From CAYZGU01 sp964478165 (lineage in GTDB: Bacteria; Poribacteria; WGA-4E; JAJDTR01), in contig CAYZGU010000034.1 in NCBI GenBank assembly GCA_964478165.1, positions 1-45,295 on the forward strand: a stretch of 45,295 bases of DNA, in the 5' to 3' direction. Below, piece by piece: positions 18,945-26,224 of this stretch. Within the stretch, counting starts at the first letter, position 1. Every line of letters starts with the position of its first letter. The position numbers and the translations under genes were made by a program. The notes below the pieces were generated by a model. It saw only the letters and a list, made by a program, of their open reading frames with translations, was not told the origin of the DNA and ran no database searches.

Positions 18945-19636
18945 CCCTAACGGATCCCGAAGTAGCGGCACTCGTCTTGTCCCTCAAGACTGCCCTGTTC
19001 AGTTTGATTTGTATTTTGCCACCAGGCATTGGTATTGGGTGGCTGTTAGCGAAGGCTTCTTTTCGTGGAAAATCAGTACTGAGCACTGTTGTCATGTTAC
19101 CCCTCGTGTTACCACCCGTTGTAAGCGGCTACCTGCTTCTCCTTGTCTTTAGCAGATACGGACCAATTGGTGGTGTGTTGTACCGCCTATTCGGGCTTGA
19201 GCTTATCTTTTCGTGGGTTGCCGTCGTGTTAGCGATTTCTGTCATTTCGTTTCCGCTCATGGTACGTAGTATTGTTATTGCGATGGAAGAAGTGGATTCT
19301 CAACTTGAACGGGTAGCAAGGACGCTTGGTGCTAGTCCTTTGAAGGTATTTTTTACAATAACTCTTCCGCTCTCCTACCGAGGGATTGTGAGCGGCATAA
19401 TCCTTGCCTTTGCCAGGAGTCTTGGCGAATTTGGTGCGACCATTATGGTGGCCGGAAACATCCCTGGAAAAACCCAGACATTGCCCTTAGCGATTTTTAA
19501 TTATATACAAACTGGACGAGAAGCCAGCGTGTATCGACTGGTGTTTTTGTCTACCGTAATCGCTTTTGGTGCGCTGTGGTTGGCGGAAAAGCGCTATCTC
19601 AATCCCAACTCGGTGTCAATTCAGATGAAAAACTGA
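18941..19636 (+). CDS. modB: Molybdate ABC transporter permease ModB
   Basis: Inner-membrane channel for molybdate. About five hydrophobic helices, and the cytoplasmic coupling loop with the EAA-type motif (ARTLGASPLKVFFTITLPL) followed by AFARSLGEFGATIMVAGNIPG, typical of ModB. 231 residues, full length. It overlaps modA by four bases. No modC ATPase follows: downstream is a convergent PhyH gene. The permease must use an ATPase encoded elsewhere or possibly the PhnC-like ATPase upstream, which is speculative. Confidence 0.93.
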   Translation: MTLTDPEVAALVLSLKTALFSLICILPPGIGIGWLLAKASFRGKSVLSTVVMLPLVLPPVVSGYLLLLVFSRYGPIGGVLYRLFGLELIFSWVAVVLAISVISFPLMVRSIVIAMEEVDSQLERVARTLGASPLKVFFTITLPLSYRGIVSGIILAFARSLGEFGATIMVAGNIPGKTQTLPLAIFNYIQTGREASVYRLVFLSTVIAFGALWLAEKRYLNPNSVSIQMKN

Positions 19637-19757
19637 GCACCGGAGCGCGTAGCCTGTTTGCGGTTCTGAGAAGAGTCGTGCGTATGCATACAGAGAACGT
19701 GCAGTGAGGGTGACGTGCGCGGTAAAAAGTCTAGGATTGAAATCCGGATTCCTAATT

Positions 19758-20597
19758 CTAAAAGAGTGGTCGGAATGGTTGCGAGTGTCCTTGGTGCATG
19801 TAATCTATCGGAGCATCAAGAAAAACGGCTGAGTTTTGAAGGATCGGGTGTTCGAAAAAATTCTCACAGCCCCTTTCTGCTTCGAATCCGCTCAATGGGG
19901 ACCATTGGCATCGGTAAATAATTGCTAGCATCGGACGCGGCGTATATGTGCTGTTGGGCATACCGCAGTGCCAGACACGCATATCACGCAACACGAGGTC
20001 GCCTTTTCGGGCAAAGATGCGTTCAGCAGGGTGCTTTTCCTCCCACTCTGAGATCATCTCTGTTGTCGGTTGTGACCTGTCTCCGTGAATTCGGGTCTCT
20101 TTGTGAGTCCCGGGCCAAACCTTCGTTGCTCCGTTGCATTCATCGACATCAACGAGCGGGATGTTAACTACGATGCAGTGGGGTGGTGGCACAATTTCGA
20201 GATTGGGCCACAGGTGTTGGGTGTCTGCGTGGACAGCTTGCTGTGCTTTTCCCGGAAATGCTGTGTTTGCACCATAGGAATCGAGAATTAGGCCTTTCCC
20301 CAGTAGCGGAAGCGCCACACTGATTGCCATTTCGTTGTACAGAACATCCTTGAAAAGATAGGGTTGGAATGGGGGTGGACGTATGCCTTGCCAGTTGCTG
20401 ACGGCACCTTTGGACTGCTCGAGGACCCGGATGTCATTAAGCATTTTTTCGCCGAGGCGGTCAATGTGTTCGATGTCCACTGCTCCTTGAAGCCGGACAA
20501 CTCCGTTGTCCTGCAGTGCCCTAATTGCAGTATCGTTATGTTCTGGTTTCATCAAGCCACTTTCTATCTCTTTAGTGCATATTTTGACGGTCTGCAT
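19758..20597 (-). CDS. Phytanoyl-CoA dioxygenase (PhyH) family oxygenase
   Basis: An Fe(II)/2-oxoglutarate-dependent oxygenase. The metal-binding HxD is seen in AVHADTQHLWP, the distal His in MRVWHCGMPN, and the 2-oxoglutarate Arg in TYTPRPMLAIIY. The amino terminus (DNGVVRLQGAVDIEHIDRLGEKML) is typical of the family. 279 residues. A strong AAAGGAGGAG site lies just before the ATG, and a TATAAT box lies about 30 bases upstream on the minus strand. Substrate unknown; it lies among ion transporter genes on the opposite strand without obvious functional link. Expansion of this family is a known trait of Poribacteria. Confidence 0.9.
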   Translation of the reverse strand: MQTVKICTKEIESGLMKPEHNDTAIRALQDNGVVRLQGAVDIEHIDRLGEKMLNDIRVLEQSKGAVSNWQGIRPPPFQPYLFKDVLYNEMAISVALPLLGKGLILDSYGANTAFPGKAQQAVHADTQHLWPNLEIVPPPHCIVVNIPLVDVDECNGATKVWPGTHKETRIHGDRSQPTTEMISEWEEKHPAERIFARKGDLVLRDMRVWHCGMPNSTYTPRPMLAIIYRCQWSPLSGFEAERGCENFFEHPILQNSAVFLDAPIDYMHQGHSQPFRPLF

Positions 20598-20628
20598 GCC
20601 CTCCTCCTTTCGGATTTATTCTTGTGAT

Positions 20629-20634
20629 ATTATA
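20629..20634 (-). promoter_or_regulatory. Candidate -10 box for the PhyH-family gene
   Basis: The minus strand reads TATAAT about 32 bases before the start codon. No matching -35 hexamer is clear, so this is half a promoter. Confidence 0.3.
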
Positions 20635-20872
20635 CCTTAAATTATGTCATAATACCGTACAAATAGAATTCACTTCCCAATGTGGTTTGGCCGCTCTGTA
20701 GGCAACCATGATCGGGCGAGATTGGGCGGTACATCAGATTAACTCAGGTTGTTGAAAGGACGTGCAAATATATAATGAATATGGTACACTATGCATGTGA
20801 ATGGGACCAAAGTCCAGGGCTCCTTGCTAGGCGGGTTGATAAGACTGATAACGCTTCTTTTTCGCTTATGCT

Positions 20873-22363
20873 ATGTTGAAAACCAGCCTTTATTTTGTCG
20901 TCATTGCACTCGTTGCTCTTCTGTTTTCAGACCTCGAGATTTCTACGCAAAATCCCTGGATTGAACTAAGCTACATGGCCTGGGGAGCAGTGACCCCTGA
21001 TTTTTCTGCCATCTGGGAATTTAGGTCTGCGTTATTCAACACGCTGGTCTTTGCGTTCTGCGGTATTTTCGTCGGTGCATCTTTTGGCATTGCGTTAGCA
21101 TTTTTCTTCCGCTTTACCGCTGTGCGGCTTTTTTGCGCGTACATACGCGCCATTCACGAAATCTTCTGGGCTTTTCTCTTTCTGCCCGTTGTTGGACTCA
21201 ACTCAGTTTGTGGCGTGCTTGCCATAGCTATTCCTTACGCCGGCGTTTTCGCGAAAGTCTACGCTGAGATTGTTCAGGAATCAGATCGTCGTCCGGTAGA
21301 GGGCGTCCCCCAAGCCTCTGGAGGCTTGAGCCGATTTATCTATAGCATCTTTCCCGTCATCTATAGTGATGCAAAACACTATACCGCCTATCGTTTCGAG
21401 TGCGCTCTTCGGTCGAGTGCCATTCTTGGATTTATTGGGCTTCCGACACTTGGATTCCATCTTGAAACCGTATTTCGTGAGGGCATGTATTCAGAAGCAG
21501 CGGCGCTACTCTACGTTTTCTACATTTTAATCGCGTCGTTGAAATACTGGTGTAAACCCCGCCTCGTGCCCGTCTATGTGTTTTTGGCATTTGTTCTGAT
21601 CTCATGGACGATTACACCATCATGGGAAAATGTCCTGCGATTCTTTACGTATGAAATTCTGCCATGGCCGATGCGCCGAGAGGGGGTTTCTACTGGAACG
21701 TACGGAGTGGTTTTTTCTTGGCATCCTGTCTTAGTATGGGCGCGCGATCTCGTTGTAGGAGAAGGCTGGAGGGGAATTCGAAATACGGTGGTGTTAACCC
21801 AGATTGTTCTGGTTGGTACAGGGATGTTCACTTTGTTGAGTTTTCCCTTCGCCTCTCGACATTTTACGGCTAAGGCCTCGAGTCGAATCTCTCATTGCCT
21901 GCTAATCGTTCTGCGCACTACTCCGGAATATATCCTAGCCTACGTGTTTGTGCAACTTTGGGGGCCGTCCATGCTACCGGCGATCTGGGCGATTTTGTTG
22001 CATAACGCGGCGATTCTTGCATTTCTGACCAGCAAGAACGCCGATTTGGTTGAATTGCGCATAGACGCTCCGCTAAAGGCGTTAAACCGCTATTTCTACG
22101 AAATTGTTCCTCGAGTATATGGTCAATTTCTGGCGTTTCTCTTTTATCGTTGGGAGGTGATGATGCGCGAGTCGGCCATCCTCGGAATTCTGGGTATCTA
22201 TACACTGGGATTCTACATCGACAGCGCGATATCCGATAATCAAATGGACAAAGCAATCTTCCTTATCTTCATCACGGCATTGCTCAACATGTGCATAGAT
22301 TCTATTTCGCAGTTCGTACGTAGGCGGTTGAAAATTTCGACGAAGTTAGTGACGTCTTCATAA
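20873..22363 (+). CDS. Fused double-PhnE-type ABC transporter permease (putative selenate importer)
   Basis: 496 residues made of two tandem PhnE-like permease modules (about residues 1-245 and 250-490). Each module ends with a matching block, LGFIGLPTLGFHLETVFREG in the first and LGILGIYTLGFYIDSAISDN in the second, and each carries several hydrophobic helices. A one-chain heterodimeric permease like this fits the PhnD/PhnC-like pair at 15024-16701, which lacks its own permease. Gene order is interrupted by modAB and a PhyH gene. An in-frame stop lies 24 bases upstream, so the ATG at 20873 is the first available; its ribosome binding site is weak. Substrate inferred as selenate or a related oxyanion or phosphonate. 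Confidence 0.87.
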   Translation: MLKTSLYFVVIALVALLFSDLEISTQNPWIELSYMAWGAVTPDFSAIWEFRSALFNTLVFAFCGIFVGASFGIALAFFFRFTAVRLFCAYIRAIHEIFWAFLFLPVVGLNSVCGVLAIAIPYAGVFAKVYAEIVQESDRRPVEGVPQASGGLSRFIYSIFPVIYSDAKHYTAYRFECALRSSAILGFIGLPTLGFHLETVFREGMYSEAAALLYVFYILIASLKYWCKPRLVPVYVFLAFVLISWTITPSWENVLRFFTYEILPWPMRREGVSTGTYGVVFSWHPVLVWARDLVVGEGWRGIRNTVVLTQIVLVGTGMFTLLSFPFASRHFTAKASSRISHCLLIVLRTTPEYILAYVFVQLWGPSMLPAIWAILLHNAAILAFLTSKNADLVELRIDAPLKALNRYFYEIVPRVYGQFLAFLFYRWEVMMRESAILGILGIYTLGFYIDSAISDNQMDKAIFLIFITALLNMCIDSISQFVRRRLKISTKLVTSS

Positions 22364-22383
22364 TTCAACGGGTTCCATTTTTC

Positions 22384-22399
22384 GAACACGCATGTGTTC
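22384..22399. repeat. Small inverted repeat between permease and hemW
   Basis: GAACAC and GTGTTC surround a four-base loop, about 20 bases after the permease stop. It is too short to assign as terminator or operator. Confidence 0.3.
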
Positions 22400-22468
22400 A
22401 ATATACGTCAACATGATTAAGACTAAAGTTCAACAGAACCCATGTTTTAAGATTGCCCACGGTTTGCC

Positions 22469-23599
22469 ATGAATTTACCTAGGTCTCTTTACATCCATGT
22501 TCCATTTTGTGCGACAAAATGTCACTACTGTGCGTTCAACACGTATGCTTTTCACAAAGAGCAGGCTGACAGTTATCTCGCTGCGGTACAGACTGAGATG
22601 AAACTCTATCATTCCGCGTCCCGGATGTTGAGCACGGTCTTCGTTGGCGGTGGAACCCCATCAATCCTTTCTTCAGACGCGTTGGGACAATTGTTCACGA
22701 GCTTGCGCATGTATTTCCAAGTATGTGATGATGCTGAGATAACTGTGGAGTGCAATCCAGGCACTGTCGATCGACAGAAGTTGGAAGTAATGCGGGATGC
22801 TGGTGTTAATCGGTTGAGTTTCGGCGTGCAAGCTATGGACGATACAACCTTGAGCCGGATTGGACGAATTCACACCGTGAGTGAAGTCATTCACAGTTAT
22901 CAACTTGCACGTGAATTGGGATTTGGGAACATCAATCTCGATTTAATTTTCGCGTTACCAAGTCAGACGGTTGACCGGTGGAAGTATTCTCTGAACGAAG
23001 TGGTTGCGCTCAGTCCAGAGCACATCTCAGCCTATAATCTAATGTTCGAAGAAGGAACAGCTTTCTATGAATCGTGGCAAGCAGGTAAACTTAAACGGAT
23101 TCCCGAGGAGATTGAAGCGGAGATGTATAGCCTAACAATAGAAACGCTAATGAGCCAAGGATATGAACACTACGAAATTTCTAATTTTGCCCAGCCCGGT
23201 TTCACCGTCAGGCATAACCTAGTGTATTGGGGTAATCAACCGTACGTTGGGCTTGGACCAGGTGCGTGTGGTTATGTTAACGGACTCCGATATTCAAATA
23301 TCCGTGGGATTCAGGACTATGTTGATTGCTTGTCAAAAGGTAGAAAACCGATTACTGATAGCGAACGATTGACTGGACGCGACGAAAAGGGAGAAACGGT
23401 TATCCTCGGCCTTCGGAAACGAGAGGGGATTGAAGAAGAGGATTATCGGCATCGCTTTGGTGAATCAATCACAGTTGCGTTTGGCGATGTCCTTGAAAAA
23501 TGGATTGGTTTGGGTCTCCTAGAATGGAACAATGCGTGTCTTCGACTAACGAAGCGGGGACTTTTCCTAGCAAATGAGGTCTTCGTAGATTTCTTGTAG
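22469..23599 (+). CDS. hemW: Radical SAM protein HemW (coproporphyrinogen III oxidase-like, heme chaperone)
   Basis: The radical SAM cluster motif is PFCATKCHYCAF (C-x3-C-x2-C). GGGTPS, ECNPGTVD, RLSFGVQAMD and the LDLIFALPSQT block are typical of the HemN/HemW group. HemW is a heme-binding chaperone rather than a true coproporphyrinogen oxidase. The 376-residue length and single cluster motif without the HemN amino-terminal extension support HemW. The stop is seven bases before the selenoprotein gene, so the two probably share a message. Confidence 0.92.
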   Translation: MNLPRSLYIHVPFCATKCHYCAFNTYAFHKEQADSYLAAVQTEMKLYHSASRMLSTVFVGGGTPSILSSDALGQLFTSLRMYFQVCDDAEITVECNPGTVDRQKLEVMRDAGVNRLSFGVQAMDDTTLSRIGRIHTVSEVIHSYQLARELGFGNINLDLIFALPSQTVDRWKYSLNEVVALSPEHISAYNLMFEEGTAFYESWQAGKLKRIPEEIEAEMYSLTIETLMSQGYEHYEISNFAQPGFTVRHNLVYWGNQPYVGLGPGACGYVNGLRYSNIRGIQDYVDCLSKGRKPITDSERLTGRDEKGETVILGLRKREGIEEEDYRHRFGESITVAFGDVLEKWIGLGLLEWNNACLRLTKRGLFLANEVFVDFL

Positions 23600-23606
23600 T
23601 GGGATT

Positions 23607-24095
23607 ATGTCTCGAAAAAATCGAACTCTCAAAATTGGCGATTCCGCCCCGTCATTTCGGTTGCGATCTGTTCGCCACGAAGAAGTATTACTTGGGTCCT
23701 ATCGGGGTCTTCAGAACGTTATCTTGGTCTTCTTCCGAGGAACATGGTGACCTAATAGTCGCTGCCAGTTGGCGAGTTTGCAGGAACACATCCACGAATA
23801 CCATGCGTTGCAATCCGCAGTTGTAGGTATTGTCGGTCAATGGCCACGTGAAGTTCGTAGATATGCGGATTATCATGAAATTACTTTTCCCTTACTCATT
23901 GACAAGGACCGGAAAACAATCAAGAACTACGGCGTCTATCACTGGCTGGGAATCGATGCATACAACATTGCTCGTCCTGCAACCTTCGTCATTGACAAAG
24001 CTGGGTTTATTCGATTGAGTTATGTCGGATCGCATCAGTTCGATCTGGTTCAGCACCAGAGGCTAATCGAATCCTTGGAATCCTTGTCACTATGA
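23607..24095 (+). CDS. Selenocysteine-containing peroxiredoxin-like protein (in-frame TGA at 23748-23750)
   Basis: Thioredoxin-fold peroxidase of the AhpC/TSA type, predicted to reduce peroxides. From the ATG at 23607 the reading is MSRKNRTLKIGDSAPSF, then VILVFFRGTW, a TGA codon, then PNSRCQLASLQEHI, and the frame continues to a normal stop at 24095 (FPLLIDKDRKTIKNYGVY, ARPATFVIDKAGFIRLSYVG). TGA replaces exactly the peroxidatic cysteine of the RGxWCP motif and is codon 48, so it should encode selenocysteine. The second position of the usual CxxC is Ser, giving UPNSRC. Length would be 162 residues. A SECIS-like hairpin follows. A premature stop or sequencing error is the alternative, but intact coding on both sides in one frame argues against it. 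It follows hemW by seven bases. Confidence 0.85.
23758..23778 (+). promoter_or_regulatory. Candidate bacterial SECIS hairpin
   Basis: Downstream of the TGA, 23764-23766 (GCC) pairs with 23771-23773 (GGC) around the loop AGTT. A lower helix, GCT at 23761-23763 with AGT at 23775-23777, forms across a bulged G. The loop begins 16 bases after the TGA and has G at its second position, which fits what is known of bacterial SECIS elements. Assigned by eye; an alternative stem (CTGC with GCAG at 23780-23783) is possible. Confidence 0.5.
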
Positions 24096-24141
24096 TATGC
24101 GTATGTTGCATATATGTGGAATGATTGTAAATTTTTCTTTT

Positions 24142-24171
24142 TTGAATTGTCAATTTGTGCTGTGGTATAAT
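24142..24171 (+). promoter_or_regulatory. Sigma-70-type promoter of the riboflavin operon
   Basis: TTGAAT at 24142-24147, an 18-base spacer, and a perfect TATAAT at 24166-24171. Transcription would begin near 24178 and give a 5' leader of about 210 bases before ribD. Confidence 0.65.
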
Positions 24172-24189
24172 ACTTAGGATTATGCGTTT

Positions 24190-24360
24190 GGTCTCAGTGT
24201 GAAAGAATTGAACAGCTGTCGAGGATGGGGGAAGTCCAGAGCCGACGGTCACAGTTTGAAAAGGGAAAACACAGTGACGAATTCCGTCTGACCAGAGACT
24301 GCGCTTTGGGGCTTTTCCGATTTGGGCGGTATTTTCATCACGGGCGTACGCCCATTTTCG
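24190..24360 (+). ncRNA. Structured leader of ribD, possible divergent FMN (RFN-type) riboswitch
   Basis: The segment AGAGCCGACGGT...AGT (about 24232-24250) matches the 3' half of the RFN element, and TCTCAG lies near the expected 5' end. The 5' consensus (GGGC.GGGTG...CCGGCGGT) is not present, so this would be a divergent or degraded element. A perfect 12-bp palindrome GGGCGTACGCCC at 24342-24353 followed by ATTTT just before the ribD ribosome site could be the switch terminator; GGGCG at 24324-24328 could compete for its 3' arm. Its position ahead of a full riboflavin operon supports FMN control. Confidence 0.4.
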
Positions 24361-24390
24361 TAGCGTTGTGGAATTGCAGAGGAGCTAACC

Positions 24391-25518
24391 GTGGCTGACG
24401 TGCTGTCGTGGAGGGAGGTGGATGCGGAATATATGCAGCGTGCTTTGGTTCTCGCTGAAAGGGCACGTGGGCGTACAAGTCCGAATCCACTTGTGGGGGC
24501 CGTCATTGTTCAGAAAGATGAGATCGTCGGTGAAGGCTACCATCGCCTGGCAGGAGAATCCCATGCGGAGGTTCACGCACTGAATCAAGTGCGAAATTCA
24601 GCTCATGGCGGCACAATGTACGTCACCTTGGAGCCCTGTTGTCACTGGGGAAAAACTCCACCCTGCACAGAGGCCATAATCGAGGCAGGGATTACCGAAG
24701 TGTTTGTTGCCCATGCCGATACGAATCCCCAAGTTTCCGGTAAGGGCATTCGCCGACTGAGAGCGGCTGGCATCCGTGTGTCTGTTGGTTTACGCGAAGC
24801 CGATGCTCGTCGACTCAATGAGAACTTTATCAAATATATCCAGACAAAACGTCCCTTTGTTATCCTCAAAACCGGAATGAGCCTTGATGGGAAAATAGCT
24901 ACAACGTCAGGGGAATCTCAGTGGATAACGTCTGCGCCGTCACGGCTACGGGGGCATGAGATTCGCAATGAGGTTGACGCTATACTCGTAGGTATGGGTA
25001 CGGTGTCACGCGACAATCCATCGTTAACGACTCGTCTGCCAGACCGGTTGGGAAAGAATCCGATTCGTATCGTTGTCGATTCATTCGGACGTACGTCGCC
25101 GGAAGCGAAGATTTTCGACACAGACGCTGAACCGCGCGCTATCGTTGTCGTTACCCAGCTTGCTTCTGATGAACGGATTGCCTCATTGGAGTCAGTTGGG
25201 GCAGAGGTGTTGGTCAGTCAGAACGACGGAAATCGCGTATGTTTATTCTCATTGATGAAGACACTTGGCGAACGGGAAATTACTAGTTTGCTTATCGAAG
25301 GTGGTGCAGAGATTAGTGCATCAGCGTTAGAATCGAGAATTGTGGACAAGGTCGTGATATTTTTTGCGCCAAAATTAATCGGTGGAAAAGAGGCTCCAGG
25401 AATGATTGGAGGTGGCGGAGTCCAGCATTTAGCAGAAGCATATGCACTGCATGATTTAACTGTGGGGTTGATCGGCAAGGATATTTTTGTCGAAGGGTAT
25501 TTAGGCATGGAGTACTGA
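24391..25518 (+). CDS. ribD: Bifunctional riboflavin biosynthesis deaminase/reductase RibD
   Basis: Catalyses the deamination and then reduction of the GTP-derived pyrimidine intermediate. The amino-terminal deaminase has the zinc site HAEVHAL and EPCCHWGKTPPC (about residues 50-80), and the SPNPLVGAVIV motif. The reductase domain (about 145-375) starts at RPFVILKTGMSLDGKIAT and includes SQWITS, DAILVGMGTV and LIEGGAEIS. 375 residues, normal. GTG start with AGGAG six bases upstream. First gene of ribD-ribE-ribBA-ribH, preceded by a promoter and structured leader. Confidence 0.96.
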   Translation: MADVLSWREVDAEYMQRALVLAERARGRTSPNPLVGAVIVQKDEIVGEGYHRLAGESHAEVHALNQVRNSAHGGTMYVTLEPCCHWGKTPPCTEAIIEAGITEVFVAHADTNPQVSGKGIRRLRAAGIRVSVGLREADARRLNENFIKYIQTKRPFVILKTGMSLDGKIATTSGESQWITSAPSRLRGHEIRNEVDAILVGMGTVSRDNPSLTTRLPDRLGKNPIRIVVDSFGRTSPEAKIFDTDAEPRAIVVVTQLASDERIASLESVGAEVLVSQNDGNRVCLFSLMKTLGEREITSLLIEGGAEISASALESRIVDKVVIFFAPKLIGGKEAPGMIGGGGVQHLAEAYALHDLTVGLIGKDIFVEGYLGMEY

Positions 25519-25545
25519 TTCGAATAGTATTGCGTTCTTCCTACT

Positions 25546-26193
25546 ATGTTTACAGGAATTGTTGAAGAAGTTGGCATTGTTAAAGAAGTGCATCGGAACC
25601 TCCATGGGGGAATCCTCACCATTACGGCGTCCAGTGTATTAGCCGATAGTGAGGTTGGGGATAGCATTGCGATCGATGGTGTATGTCTTACGATGGCTCG
25701 TGTGGAGTGTCATAACTTCACCGCGGATATCTCCGCTGAAACGCTACGCTGTACGACGCTTGAATCGCGAAGGCCTGGCGATCGGGTGAATCTCGAACGC
25801 TCATTACGATTGTGCGATCGTCTCGGTGGCCATTTGGTGCTGGGGCATGTTGATGATGTGGGTATGATTAGTAAGTGGTACGACGAAGGAGATTCGTCAC
25901 TAATACGAATTTCGGCTTCGCCAGATGTGGTCCGTTACGTCGTATACAAGGGTTCCGTTTGTATTGACGGGATTAGTTTGACCATCTGCAATCTATTTGA
26001 TGATGAGTTTGAAATTGCACTCATTCCACATACGAAGCGAGTAACCACAATTGGAGGGAAACGCGTTGGAGAGCGTGTGAATATTGAGGTTGATCTGTTG
26101 GGGCGATATGTTGAAAGGCTTCTGACTGATCGGACGGACACCTCACATGCCACCGACTTTGGATTTTTGAAAACACACGGATACACACAATGA
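25546..26193 (+). CDS. ribE: Riboflavin synthase alpha subunit
   Basis: Dismutates two 6,7-dimethyl-8-ribityllumazine molecules to riboflavin plus the pyrimidine. The amino terminus MFTGIVEEVG is diagnostic. Two lumazine-binding repeats are visible: the first with GDSIAIDGVCLT and the second with GSVCIDGISLT, each followed by an LIP or AETL-type block. 215 residues. Located 27 bases after ribD; no clear ribosome binding site, so it may rely on coupling within the operon. Confidence 0.96.
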   Translation: MFTGIVEEVGIVKEVHRNLHGGILTITASSVLADSEVGDSIAIDGVCLTMARVECHNFTADISAETLRCTTLESRRPGDRVNLERSLRLCDRLGGHLVLGHVDDVGMISKWYDEGDSSLIRISASPDVVRYVVYKGSVCIDGISLTICNLFDDEFEIALIPHTKRVTTIGGKRVGERVNIEVDLLGRYVERLLTDRTDTSHATDFGFLKTHGYTQ

Positions 26194-26224
26194 AGAATTT
26201 GTTAGTTCAAATAAGGCGTACGTA

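Noticed and set aside
20752..20776. TTGAAA and TATAAT upstream of the permease gene
   Set aside because: The spacer is only 13 bases, too short for a normal sigma-70 promoter.
23599..23826. 75-codon frame overlapping the hemW stop in another register
   Set aside because: It is a shadow of the selenoprotein reading frame, which carries the recognisable peroxiredoxin sequence.
23769..24095. Calling only the downstream part of the peroxiredoxin as a short gene
   Set aside because: This would lack the active site; the in-frame upstream half with RGTW shows that the gene begins at 23607 and reads through TGA.
24190..24300. Cobalamin riboswitch or RNase P RNA as the identity of the ribD leader
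   Set aside because: Fragments such as CCAGAGACTGC and GGAAGTCC look superficially similar, but the conserved cores do not assemble, and the position before ribD favours an FMN-type element.
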